In this document: positions 16,357 to 23,915 of the stretch, piece by piece | Position numbering within the stretch: position 1 is the first letter of the stretch | Layout of the letters: each line of letters opens with the position of its first letter | Program-made: the position numbers and the translations under genes | The notes under the pieces: generated by a model | Databases searched by the model: none | What the model was told of the DNA's origin: nothing | What the model saw: the letters and a program-made list of their open reading frames with translations, nothing else | Assembly: GCA_022821585.1 (NCBI GenBank) | Contig: JAJEDI010000050.1 | Span: 212,421 to 276,420, forward strand | Length of the DNA: 64,000 nucleotides | From: Caldilineaceae bacterium | Lineage (GTDB): Bacteria > Chloroflexota > Anaerolineae > Caldilineales > Caldilineaceae | Direction of reading: 5' to 3'

Positions 16357-16514
16357 GGGTACCCACAAGAGGCGCCCCAACGGGATAACGGCGGGTTGGC
16401 GCATTTGAGGGTGGCGGGCTTGGGCACACACAAGGGGTGCCCCTACGGGATTTCGACGGTCTGGCGTTTTTGTAGGCGGCGGGCCCGGGCACCCACAAGG
16501 GGTGCCCCTACGGT
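16357..16514 (+). repeat. Three palindromic repeats at exact 65-bp spacing
   Basis: Cores at 16357-16385, 16422-16450 and 16487-16514 share the pattern GGGCACCCACAAGGGGTGCCCCTACGG: the arms GGGCACCC/GGGTGCCC fold around CACAAG-type loops. The first copy is the most diverged. The intervening ~37 bases are also partly similar (GGCGGGTTGGCGCATTTG versus ACGGTCTGGCGTTTTTG), so the true unit is ~65 bp. Single copies occur at 32711, 54344 and 63857. Confidence 0.8.
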
Positions 16515-16774
16515 AGCTCGGGCAAAAGGGCGGCTCTTCAGTCGGCCCACGACATCCTCCCGGTTGTTCAGAAGCTCAGTCGCTTACCTGGTTACACGTG
16601 CGAAGCTGAACGAACTGCACCGAGATAGTCCCCACTCCGTTCTTCATTCTCGGTGCTGAGACTCCTTGCGTTTGTCTGTCCGCTTCTCCCTACCTCCTCA
16701 CATCACCTGTTTCCGAAAGCAAATTGAAATCATGGTTTCGTCGGGGGATCTCAGATCGGGCCCGGCAACCATTC

Positions 16775-16789
16775 TGTGCGATATGCACA
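16775..16789. promoter_or_regulatory. Candidate operator upstream of nirA
   Basis: TGTGCGATATGCACA has perfect 5-bp inverted arms (TGTGC/GCACA) around GATAT, about 190 bp before the nitrite reductase start. A looser echo, TGCATTTCGCA, follows ten bases on. Symmetry fits a dimeric regulator, but no regulator gene is adjacent. Confidence 0.3.
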
Positions 16790-16980
16790 AAATTCTTGCA
16801 TTTCGCATTGAATTCAGGTAGTCGGCCAGCACCAGAGTTTCGTATATTGCGTCGGAAATTGTGCGAATGGCATAACAATTGGGCACGGTTTTTGGCAGTT
16901 TTGGCCGTTCAAAGCTGAGCGTCGCTGAAATATGCTTTGCTTGTTGTGAAATTCGGAACAAAGAAAGGGGGCACGATCTG

Positions 16981-18582
16981 ATGAGTTCACCTTTTGCCAA
17001 CGGGTCCCGGCCCGCAGCGGCTCCCATGCCGAACAGGAACGGGAATGGCAGGGCCAAGTTGAACAAGGTTGAGTTGCTGAAGCTGAAAAAGAGTCCGCTC
17101 AGTTTAATCGAAGACATATACCGCTGGGCCGACGAAGGGTTCGATGCAGTTCCGCCGGAATACTACGACCTGTTCAAGTGGCACGGTTTCTTCTATCGCA
17201 AGCAGACGCCGGGCTTCTTCATGCTGCGAATGCGCATCTCGAACGGGATCGTCAGCTCGTCCCAACTGCGCGCAATCGCCGAACTTTCGCGTGACTATGG
17301 ACGGGGCGTGGGCGACTTTACGACGCGGCAGAATATCCAACTGCGCTGGATCACCATCGAAGACATGCCGGCAATTATTGAGAAACTGCAATTGGTTGGC
17401 CTAGGCTCCGAGCAGACGGGAATGGACAATTTCCGCAATGTAACCGGCTGCCCAATGACCGGCCTGACGCACCATGAGATGATTGAAACGCGGCAGCTCA
17501 CCACGGCCACGGCACTATCTCTATTGGGGCCGGAGTTCGAAAACATTCCTCGCAAATTCAACATCTCGATCAACGGCTGCCGCCTGGATTGCACGCACGC
17601 GCAGAGCAACGACATCGGCTTAACGCCAGCCATGGGGCGCGTGGGAACCCGCCGTGTGCCTGGATTCAATGTCGTGGTTGGCGGACATATGGGAAGCAGG
17701 AACCCTCATCTTGCCCTCCCATTAGACCTTTTCGTGCGTCCTTCGCAAGCGACGGCTTTCTGCCGCGCTGTTCTTACCGTATTTCGCGACAACGGAAACC
17801 GTGCAGTGCGGGGCAAGGCAAGACTTTGGTATCTGATCGACGAATGGGGCATCGACCGCTTCCGGGACGAAGTGACAAAAGCGTACGGGGAAAATCTGCC
17901 GTCGGCAGGTGCGTGCCAGCTTTACGGGGACCCAGACCCACTGGAACAGGACCATGTGGGCGTTCATCCGCAGATCCAGGACGGACTGAGCTATGTTGGG
18001 ATGGTGGTGCCAACGGGCCGAATCACAGCGGAGCAGCTCTTCGCGCTGGCCGGACTGGCGGACGAATATGGCAGCAGGGAGATACGGCTGACCAACGATC
18101 AGAACGTGATTATCCCCAATGTACCCAATAACAGAGTAAACGAACTGCTGGGAGAACCGCTGCTGGAGGCGTGGAGCCCCTCGCCCTCAGGTGTGATGCG
18201 GGGGCTGGTCACTTGCACGGGAATCGACCATTGCCACTTCGCTCTCAACGACACAAAGGGAATCTCGATGGCGATCGCGCGCAAGCTGGAGGAGCGATTG
18301 CCCGATCGTGACAAGGTGGTGCGTCTGAACGTGTCAGGGTGTGTTCACGCCTGCGGCCGCCACCGGTTGTCCGAAATCGGACTGGAAGCCACCCGTCTGC
18401 GCCAGGAAGGCAGCGTGATCGACGGATTCAACATTTTTGAAGGCGGTTGTCTGGGTGAAGACGCGAGGCTGGGCGTCGAGACCCACCGGAAGGCGACGAT
18501 TGATGAGACTACCGATCTGCTGGCCGACGCTATCGCCAACCGTTACCAGTCTGACGTGGTCCCGGACGCGGTTCCAGCCTGA
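16981..18582 (+). CDS. nirA: Ferredoxin-dependent assimilatory nitrite reductase
   Basis: 533 aa from the ATG at 16981, preceded by AAGGGGGC; the track start is only frame extension. Siroheme/[4Fe-4S] reductase with two ferrodoxin-like half domains and two siroheme domains: GDFTTRQNIQLRWI near 130, RNVTGCPMTG, and the cluster-ligand set Cys412-x5-Cys418 (CTGIDHC) and Cys454-x3-Cys458 (CVHAC). Reduces nitrite to ammonium with six electrons from ferredoxin. The family also includes ferredoxin-sulfite reductases, but the two following genes (NarK-like transporter and nitrate reductase) settle the role as nitrite. The gene begins a three-gene nitrate assimilation operon. The N-terminal ~30 residues are low in order and Pro/Asn-rich. 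Confidence 0.88.
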   Translation: MSSPFANGSRPAAAPMPNRNGNGRAKLNKVELLKLKKSPLSLIEDIYRWADEGFDAVPPEYYDLFKWHGFFYRKQTPGFFMLRMRISNGIVSSSQLRAIAELSRDYGRGVGDFTTRQNIQLRWITIEDMPAIIEKLQLVGLGSEQTGMDNFRNVTGCPMTGLTHHEMIETRQLTTATALSLLGPEFENIPRKFNISINGCRLDCTHAQSNDIGLTPAMGRVGTRRVPGFNVVVGGHMGSRNPHLALPLDLFVRPSQATAFCRAVLTVFRDNGNRAVRGKARLWYLIDEWGIDRFRDEVTKAYGENLPSAGACQLYGDPDPLEQDHVGVHPQIQDGLSYVGMVVPTGRITAEQLFALAGLADEYGSREIRLTNDQNVIIPNVPNNRVNELLGEPLLEAWSPSPSGVMRGLVTCTGIDHCHFALNDTKGISMAIARKLEERLPDRDKVVRLNVSGCVHACGRHRLSEIGLEATRLRQEGSVIDGFNIFEGGCLGEDARLGVETHRKATIDETTDLLADAIANRYQSDVVPDAVPA

Positions 18583-18617
18583 TACTTCCTTCGACTTTCG
18601 CCAAAAGGAAATTCCCA

Positions 18618-19967
18618 GTGGACTTTAAGAATAAAGCTACGAGGATCGACCTGTTCAGCTTCAGCACACCTCAGATGCGAACATTCCATGTCACATGGTT
18701 TGCTTTCTTCCTTTGTTTCTTTGGCTGGTTCGGCATTGTGCCGTTGATGAAAGGGGACAGCGGGGTCATCGCAACAGTTGGTCTCAGCCCCGCCCAGGTG
18801 GGTAACTCGGTCATTGCTGCTGTTTCGCTGACAATCATCACGCGTCTTATCATCGGCCCCATGTGTACCCGTTTTGGCTCGCGCAAGGTGTACACGTGCC
18901 TGTTGCTGATGGGATCGCTGCCGGTCATGGGTATCGGCCTGGCCCAGACACCGAACCAGTTCATTTTTGCACGGGCATTGATCGGCACGATCGGGGCTTC
19001 CTTCGTCATAACCCAGTACCACACAAGCGTAATGTTTGCTCCCAATGTTGTGGGTGCGGCCAATGCGACAACGGCAGGCTGGGGCAATCTGGGCGGCGGC
19101 GTCAACCAGGCGGTGATGCCGCTTCTCCTGGCAGCTGCCCTGACCTTTGTGCCCGCGGCACTGGGCTGGCGGTTGGCGATGGTGGCTCCGGGGGTTGCCA
19201 TGCTCTTAACGGCCGCAGCCTACTGGTTCCTGACCCAGGATGCACCGGATGGCAACTATTCTGAATTGCGGGCACGCGGTGAAATGCCGGCGGCGGCGGA
19301 TACAAGCGGCACGTTTATGGAGGCCATCAAAGACTCGCGCGTGATCGCACTCTTCTTTATCTATGCGGCCTGTTTTGGCATTGAGCTCACCATAAACGGC
19401 ACGGCAGCCCTCTACTTTTTCAATCGTTTTGAACTGAACCTTGCAACGGCCGGGCTCGTTGCCAGCCTTTTTGGTCTGATGAACCTGTTTGCACGGTCCA
19501 TGGGCGGTGTTTTCAGCGATTTCATTAACCGCGGTAGCGGACTGAAGGGGCGGACGCAGTTTCTATTTTTATGCCTCCTCCTGGAGGGGGTCGCTCTGGT
19601 CCTGTTTGCCAACATGGGGGCGTTGGCGCTGGCAATTCCTGCCCTGATAGTCTTCAGTCTCTTTGTGCAGATGTCGGAGGGGGCAACCTTCGCGATCGTT
19701 CCCTACATCAACAAGCGCGCAATGGGGGCGATTGCGGGCATTGTCGGGGCTGGCGGGAATTTCGGTGCGATGCTGGCAGGGTTTCTGTTTCGTCGGGAAG
19801 CAGAGTTGTATGGCCAGTCCTACATGATCCTGGGCATTCTGGTGGCGGTATGCGCCTTCATGGCGTTGATGGTTCGTTTCTCAGAGAAAGAGGAGAAGGA
19901 TGCTGCTGAAGAGACCGCCGCCCGTCTGGCCGCTGCCGGCGAGTCGGTCCTGACGGGCGCCAACTAG
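18618..19967 (+). CDS. Nitrate/nitrite transporter, MFS family (NarK/NasA type)
   Basis: 449 aa from a GTG start with AAAGGAA nine bases upstream. About 12 membrane segments. Family marks of the nitrate/nitrite porters are present: WFAFFLCFFGWFGIVPLM in helix 1, RLIIGPMCTRFGSRKVY after helix 2, and the glycine-rich nitrate signature GWGNLGGGVNQAVMP in helix 5, with a second signature region around GAIAGIVGAGGNFGAML in helix 11. A central loop (residues ~205-230) separates the halves, and the C-terminus is acidic and cytoplasmic. It probably imports nitrate for the adjacent reductases. It lies 35 bases downstream of nirA and ~60 upstream of the nitrate reductase, consistent with one transcript. 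Confidence 0.88.
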   Translation: MDFKNKATRIDLFSFSTPQMRTFHVTWFAFFLCFFGWFGIVPLMKGDSGVIATVGLSPAQVGNSVIAAVSLTIITRLIIGPMCTRFGSRKVYTCLLLMGSLPVMGIGLAQTPNQFIFARALIGTIGASFVITQYHTSVMFAPNVVGAANATTAGWGNLGGGVNQAVMPLLLAAALTFVPAALGWRLAMVAPGVAMLLTAAAYWFLTQDAPDGNYSELRARGEMPAAADTSGTFMEAIKDSRVIALFFIYAACFGIELTINGTAALYFFNRFELNLATAGLVASLFGLMNLFARSMGGVFSDFINRGSGLKGRTQFLFLCLLLEGVALVLFANMGALALAIPALIVFSLFVQMSEGATFAIVPYINKRAMGAIAGIVGAGGNFGAMLAGFLFRREAELYGQSYMILGILVAVCAFMALMVRFSEKEEKDAAEETAARLAAAGESVLTGAN

Positions 19968-20025
19968 ACGGGTCCCTGGGCTTGGCTTGGCGGACCGAAG
20001 ACAACCGGCAGAGAGGATCAGGCTC

Positions 20026-22398
20026 GTGAATCGCGACACAATGGGAGCGACACAGGACAGGATGAAATCGAGAGAACGCTCGCGTGGCATTGGAACAGGC
20101 AAAGGGCAGATTGATCAATGGCATGACACGTTCTGCCCTTACTGCGGAGTCGGATGCGGACTGAGAGTCGGCATTGGCGATGGAAGGGTTGCCAAGGTGC
20201 GCGGCAATCCCGATCATCCTTCTTCACTGGGAGATCTGTGCCTGAAGCCGATCCACCTGCCCAGTGCGCTGGATACTCCGGACCGAATTCGGGAACCACT
20301 TATCCGGGTGAACGGTACGAGGAGAAAGTCACGTTCCGCGGAGGATGGCATGCGGAGCGTGACCTGGGAGGAGGCGACTGAACACATTGCAGCCGAATTC
20401 AAGCGTATCGTCGAGGAACACGGCCCGGATGCGGTTGCATTCTACGGGTCCGGCCAGTTCACGACGGAGGACTATTATGTCGCAAACAAGCTGCTTAAGG
20501 GGTTCATCGGCACCAACAACTTCGATGCCAACTCACGGCTGTGCATGGCCTCGGCGGTGGCTGGGTACGTTTCGGCCCTCGGCTCGGACGGGCCGCCGCC
20601 CGCCTATGAAGATATCGACCATGCAGACTGTTTCTTCCTGATCGGCAGCAACATGGCCGACTGCCATCCGGTCCTGTTCAATCGCATCAAACGGCGGAAG
20701 AAGCGGGACCCAGAAAACGTGAAGGTAATCGTTGTCGATCCCAGAGAGACGAGTACGGCGGCTATCGCCGATCTCTTTCTGCCGCTTCGACCCGGCTCCG
20801 ACGTGGTGCTTCTGAACGGTATGATGAGGCTCCTTTCTGACACGGGGAAGATCGACCGCGAATTTGTAGACGAACACACGAACGGCTTTGAAGAGTTGAT
20901 GCAAGCCAGCAGCCATGTATCGACCGCGGCAGCCGCCAAGGTGTGCGGCATCTCCGAGAGCGACTTGATCCAGGCCGCGCGCATCTTTGGTGGAGCGAAC
21001 GGCGTTCTGTCTTTCTGGAGCATGGGGCTGAATCAGAGCGTGAACGGCGTGGCCAAGAACCAGGCGGTGATCAATCTGCATCTGGCAACCGGTCAGATTG
21101 GCAGGCCGGGCAGCGGGCCCTTTTCCCTGACCGGTCAGCCCAATGCTATGGGAGGGCGCGAAGTCGGGGGTCTTTCCCATCTGTTGCCGGGCTACCGCAC
21201 AGTTACAAACGCTGTCCACCGCCAGGAGGTTGAGCAGTTCTGGGGGATTCCTGAAGGTCGGATTGCCGAAAGGCCCGGACTGGCTGCCGTAGATATGTTT
21301 GAGGCCGCGGCCCGGGGCGAAATAAAGGCGATGTGGATCATGTGCACCAATCCGGTCGTATCGATGCCCAACATAGACGTAGTTGAAAGGGCCATGGAGA
21401 GGCTCGAACTGCTTGTCGTTACCGACGCTTATCACCCGACCGACACCACGCAGTACGCCCACGTTCTGCTGCCGGCGGCGCAGTGGTCGGAACGGGATGG
21501 GGTGATGACAAATTCGGAGAGGCGCATCACCTATTTGCCCCGCATGGTGGACCCGGTCGGTCAGGCCAAGCCGGACTGGCAGATCCTCGCCGGAGTCGGC
21601 GCGGCCATGGGTTTTGCACATGCCTTCTCATACGAATCGGCGGGGCAGGTCTTTGACGAGTTTACCCAGTTGACAAGAGGTCGAGTCTGCGACTACAGCG
21701 GGGTCAGCGTACGCAGACTGCAGTCAGAGGGTCCACTGCAATGGCCCGTTCCTCATGATGATCATCCAGGCACAGTGAGACTGTATTCCGGCTTGCACAT
21801 TGACCCCTACCCGAAGTCTGACAACAAGCAGTTCAGCAGAGACGAATCGCCTACCGGGACAACGACGAGTGCGGGGACGGAGGGAGGCGCGACAGTGTTC
21901 GCAACTGCAGATGGCAAGGCAACATTTCATACGCCGGTGTTTGTGCCTCCAGCCGAACTGCCGAACAGGAAGTACCCACTGCTTCTGACCACAGGCCGTT
22001 TACGTAATCAGTGGCATACCATGACCCGAACAGGCAAGTCGGACAGCCTTCTGAAGGGTGCCCGCCAGCCCTATCTGGAGATCCATCCCGTTGATGCTGT
22101 GCGGCGGCAGATTGAGAGCGGGGATGTGGTCGAGATACGTTCGCGCAGAGGCCGGGTCTGGGCCGAGGCGCGCGTAACGGAGAAGATCCGGGAGGGGGCC
22201 TGTTTCATGCCCTTTCACTGGGGACGCCTGGCGGGCCCGTACAGCGCCGCCAACAATGTGACCCTGGCAGAGGTGGACCCAGTTTCAAAGGAGCCTGAAC
22301 TCAAAGCGTGTGCGGTCGAAGTGCGGCTGCGGCCGGGGTATGAGGCCATCCGGGCTTCGAAACTGTTTCAGCGGTTGACCGAGGCGGTGAAAAAGTAG
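20026..22398 (+). CDS. Assimilatory nitrate reductase, molybdopterin catalytic subunit (NarB/NasA type)
   Basis: 790 aa from the GTG at 20026, which has GAGAGGA eight bases upstream; the track TTG at 19987 and an ATG at 20041 are alternatives. Mo-bisMGD oxidoreductase: N-terminal [4Fe-4S] site Cys37-x2-Cys40-x3-Cys44-x27-Cys72, Mo-ligand Cys in NANSRLCMASAVAGY, GSNMADCHPVLFNRIK, and a C-terminal molydopterin-dinucleotide-binding barrel (LLLTTGRLRNQWHTMTRTGK). No Tat signal, so it is cytoplasmic as expected for assimilation; it lacks the C-terminal BFD-type extension of NasA and so resembles ferredoxin-dependent NarB. It reduces nitrate to nitrite for NirA. Molybdopterin synthesis genes are not nearby. 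A formate-dehydrogenase-like role is less likely given the neighbours. Confidence 0.85.
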   Translation: MNRDTMGATQDRMKSRERSRGIGTGKGQIDQWHDTFCPYCGVGCGLRVGIGDGRVAKVRGNPDHPSSLGDLCLKPIHLPSALDTPDRIREPLIRVNGTRRKSRSAEDGMRSVTWEEATEHIAAEFKRIVEEHGPDAVAFYGSGQFTTEDYYVANKLLKGFIGTNNFDANSRLCMASAVAGYVSALGSDGPPPAYEDIDHADCFFLIGSNMADCHPVLFNRIKRRKKRDPENVKVIVVDPRETSTAAIADLFLPLRPGSDVVLLNGMMRLLSDTGKIDREFVDEHTNGFEELMQASSHVSTAAAAKVCGISESDLIQAARIFGGANGVLSFWSMGLNQSVNGVAKNQAVINLHLATGQIGRPGSGPFSLTGQPNAMGGREVGGLSHLLPGYRTVTNAVHRQEVEQFWGIPEGRIAERPGLAAVDMFEAAARGEIKAMWIMCTNPVVSMPNIDVVERAMERLELLVVTDAYHPTDTTQYAHVLLPAAQWSERDGVMTNSERRITYLPRMVDPVGQAKPDWQILAGVGAAMGFAHAFSYESAGQVFDEFTQLTRGRVCDYSGVSVRRLQSEGPLQWPVPHDDHPGTVRLYSGLHIDPYPKSDNKQFSRDESPTGTTTSAGTEGGATVFATADGKATFHTPVFVPPAELPNRKYPLLLTTGRLRNQWHTMTRTGKSDSLLKGARQPYLEIHPVDAVRRQIESGDVVEIRSRRGRVWAEARVTEKIREGACFMPFHWGRLAGPYSAANNVTLAEVDPVSKEPELKACAVEVRLRPGYEAIRASKLFQRLTEAVKK

Positions 22399-22479
22399 AT
22401 GGTCTTGGCAGCCGGGGCGCATACCGCAAGAGTCGGCCCTCGCTGCAGGGGTGTCGACATGGAAAGATGAAAGAGGCCG

Positions 22480-23256
22480 TCATCCAGGTTTTTCCGCCTC
22501 TATGAGATAGTTCCGTGCTTCGAATACGAGGTCTCCCTGTGTCTCAAGCTGCTTCTGCAGAGACAACAGATTGTCGGTATGCGATGCAGTGGTGAAGCCC
22601 GGAACCAGCCAAGGTACCGCCTTCAGATAGTAGACAATTGCCCCAACGTCGGTAAACACCAGCCTGCCCGACCATTCCTGCAGGTCAACAACCTCGAATC
22701 CTGCAGCATGCAGCCGCGGCACATAGTTCTGCGGCGTAGCATCGGGCCACTGCGGGGTCGCGTCGAATGCGGCGAGCAGATCCTGAGCCCACAGCCCGTG
22801 CACCTGCCGGGTAAGCAGGCGGCCCCCTTGGGCCAGAATCCGAGCAATCTCGTCAACGTGAAGCGCCGCATGCCGGTTCAGCACAAGGGCAAACTCACTG
22901 TCCCCGAAGGGCATCGGGCTGTACTCGTCATTGTTCAGTTGGACGACGCGCACGCCGTGCGGCTCAAGCCGCTGACGAGCCAACTCAAGGTTGGGGGGAT
23001 AGCCTTCGGTCACCACTACTACGTCTGGCCAACTGTCCTTCATTGAAAGAAGACGCTCGCCACCGCCGGTTGCGATGTCAAGAAGCGAAGATGACGTGCG
23101 CATTAGCGTGCATGCGCGGGTGGTATAGGACCAGGACGGCTGTTCCAGGAGCATTCGTCCTTCAAGGTACGAAAAGTCCCAGCCTACAAAGGGCTTCTCT
23201 TCTTCTGCCTTCCAGCCTTCGATCAGTTTTTCTTCGTGTGGAGAGAGAGTGCCCAT
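22480..23256 (-). CDS. Class I SAM-dependent methyltransferase
   Basis: 258 aa. Rossmann-type methyltransferase: motif I SSLLDIATGGGERLL near residue 55 (binds the SAM carboxypropyl), acidic post-II segment VVVTEGYPPNLELAR, DSEFALVLNRHAALHVDE (motif IV region), then ARILAQGGRLLTRQVHG (motif V/VI). The YxxR-like substrate cap is replaced by a C-terminal helical extension. The overall pattern resembles small-molecule O/N-methyltransferases of the 'methyltransferase domain 11/25' type. It follows the DUF2905 gene by six bases and probably shares its mRNA. The substrate is unknown. Confidence 0.75.
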   Translation of the reverse strand: MGTLSPHEEKLIEGWKAEEEKPFVGWDFSYLEGRMLLEQPSWSYTTRACTLMRTSSSLLDIATGGGERLLSMKDSWPDVVVVTEGYPPNLELARQRLEPHGVRVVQLNNDEYSPMPFGDSEFALVLNRHAALHVDEIARILAQGGRLLTRQVHGLWAQDLLAAFDATPQWPDATPQNYVPRLHAAGFEVVDLQEWSGRLVFTDVGAIVYYLKAVPWLVPGFTTASHTDNLLSLQKQLETQGDLVFEARNYLIEAEKPG

Positions 23257-23261
23257 CGTGG

Positions 23262-23468
23262 TCAGCGATTCAGGAGATTCAGCAGCAAGGTCAGGGCGAG
23301 GCTAACGAGAATCATAGAGGTGATCGGAATGAAGATACTGACCGACTCCTTTTTGATATTGATGTCTCCCGGCAGTTTTCCAAACCAGCCTAACAGCCAG
23401 GGCGCAAACTGGAGCGCTGCCCCTATCACGAGAAGGACTGCTCCCAGAATAATGAACCACTTTGCCAT
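23262..23468 (-). CDS. DUF2905 family small membrane protein
   Basis: 68 aa, two hydrophobic helices (FIILGAVLLVIGAALQFAP and IFIPITSMILVSLALTLLL) separated by the family signature GKLPGDINIKKESVSIFIP. DUF2905 proteins are widespread, short, two-helix membrane proteins without assigned function. GGAAGAG lies upstream of the ATG. Upstream gene of a two-gene unit with the methyltransferase. Confidence 0.9.
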   Translation of the reverse strand: MAKWFIILGAVLLVIGAALQFAPWLLGWFGKLPGDINIKKESVSIFIPITSMILVSLALTLLLNLLNR

Positions 23469-23525
23469 TGTTCTCGCTCTTCCTGTGAGGCCGGACCGGG
23501 GCCGACTCGGAGTCGTCCACGGTCA

Positions 23526-23855
23526 TTATAGCAGAAGGGCCAGCGGAGAATCACCGCGATGATCTGACGAACCGACGACCGAGGAGAAGGCGTCTCCAGA
23601 GCTACTTATTTTGTCTTGGGTTGGTTCGGATTTGCCACTGCAGGCGGCTGCAGCAGAACTGGAACCCATTTCGTAGCCGGATCGTATGTATATTACCCAG
23701 TTCGCTTTTCGGCGTACGGGGGGACGGTCGGTATCGTTGCACCAACCGCCTCCAGTGTAAATGGCTGAATTGTCGTAGAAAGTTCTTCCGGTTTCTTCAC
23801 CTTCCGTACAGGTGTATTCTCTTGACTTCAACCCTGAATCGGTGCAGAATTTCAT
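23526..23855 (-). CDS. Questionable 109-aa Cys-containing ORF
   Basis: Not recognised. The first ~85 residues have a balanced composition with four Cys and aromatic/Gly turns (YTCTEGEETGRTFYDN, AIYTGGGWCND), which looks more protein-like than most shadow ORFs here, and no gene lies opposite. There is no ribosome site, no signal peptide, and the end (SSDHRGDSPLALLL) is unconvincing. It may be a fragment of a secreted protein or a chance ORF. The only other candidate on this stretch (23469-23915) is the promoter of the next gene. Confidence 0.25.
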   Translation of the reverse strand: MKFCTDSGLKSREYTCTEGEETGRTFYDNSAIYTGGGWCNDTDRPPVRRKANWVIYIRSGYEMGSSSAAAACSGKSEPTQDKISSSGDAFSSVVGSSDHRGDSPLALLL

Positions 23856-23915
23856 TATTGGGGCAGGCAGGTTGTCGATGGATTTATCCAGCCCCTATTC
23901 ATACAGGACTGACAC

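Larger units (their letters stand above)
16236..16980. other. Intergenic region with tandem palindromes and the nirA upstream region
   Basis: Left half: three palindromic repeat units (listed separately). Right half (16680-16980) is more AT-rich, contains a short symmetric motif near 16775 and presumably the nitrate-operon promoter, though no hexamer pair stands out. No gene is convincing; the track ORF starts at 16879 only because the nirA frame stays open upstream. Confidence 0.5.

Noticed and set aside
16357-16514. CRISPR-like array from regular 65-bp spacing
   Set aside because: Only three diverged palindromic units, partly similar intervening DNA, solitary copies elsewhere and no cas genes.
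20533-21621. 362-aa minus-strand ORF
   Set aside because: Antisense to the nitrate reductase, no recognisable motif.
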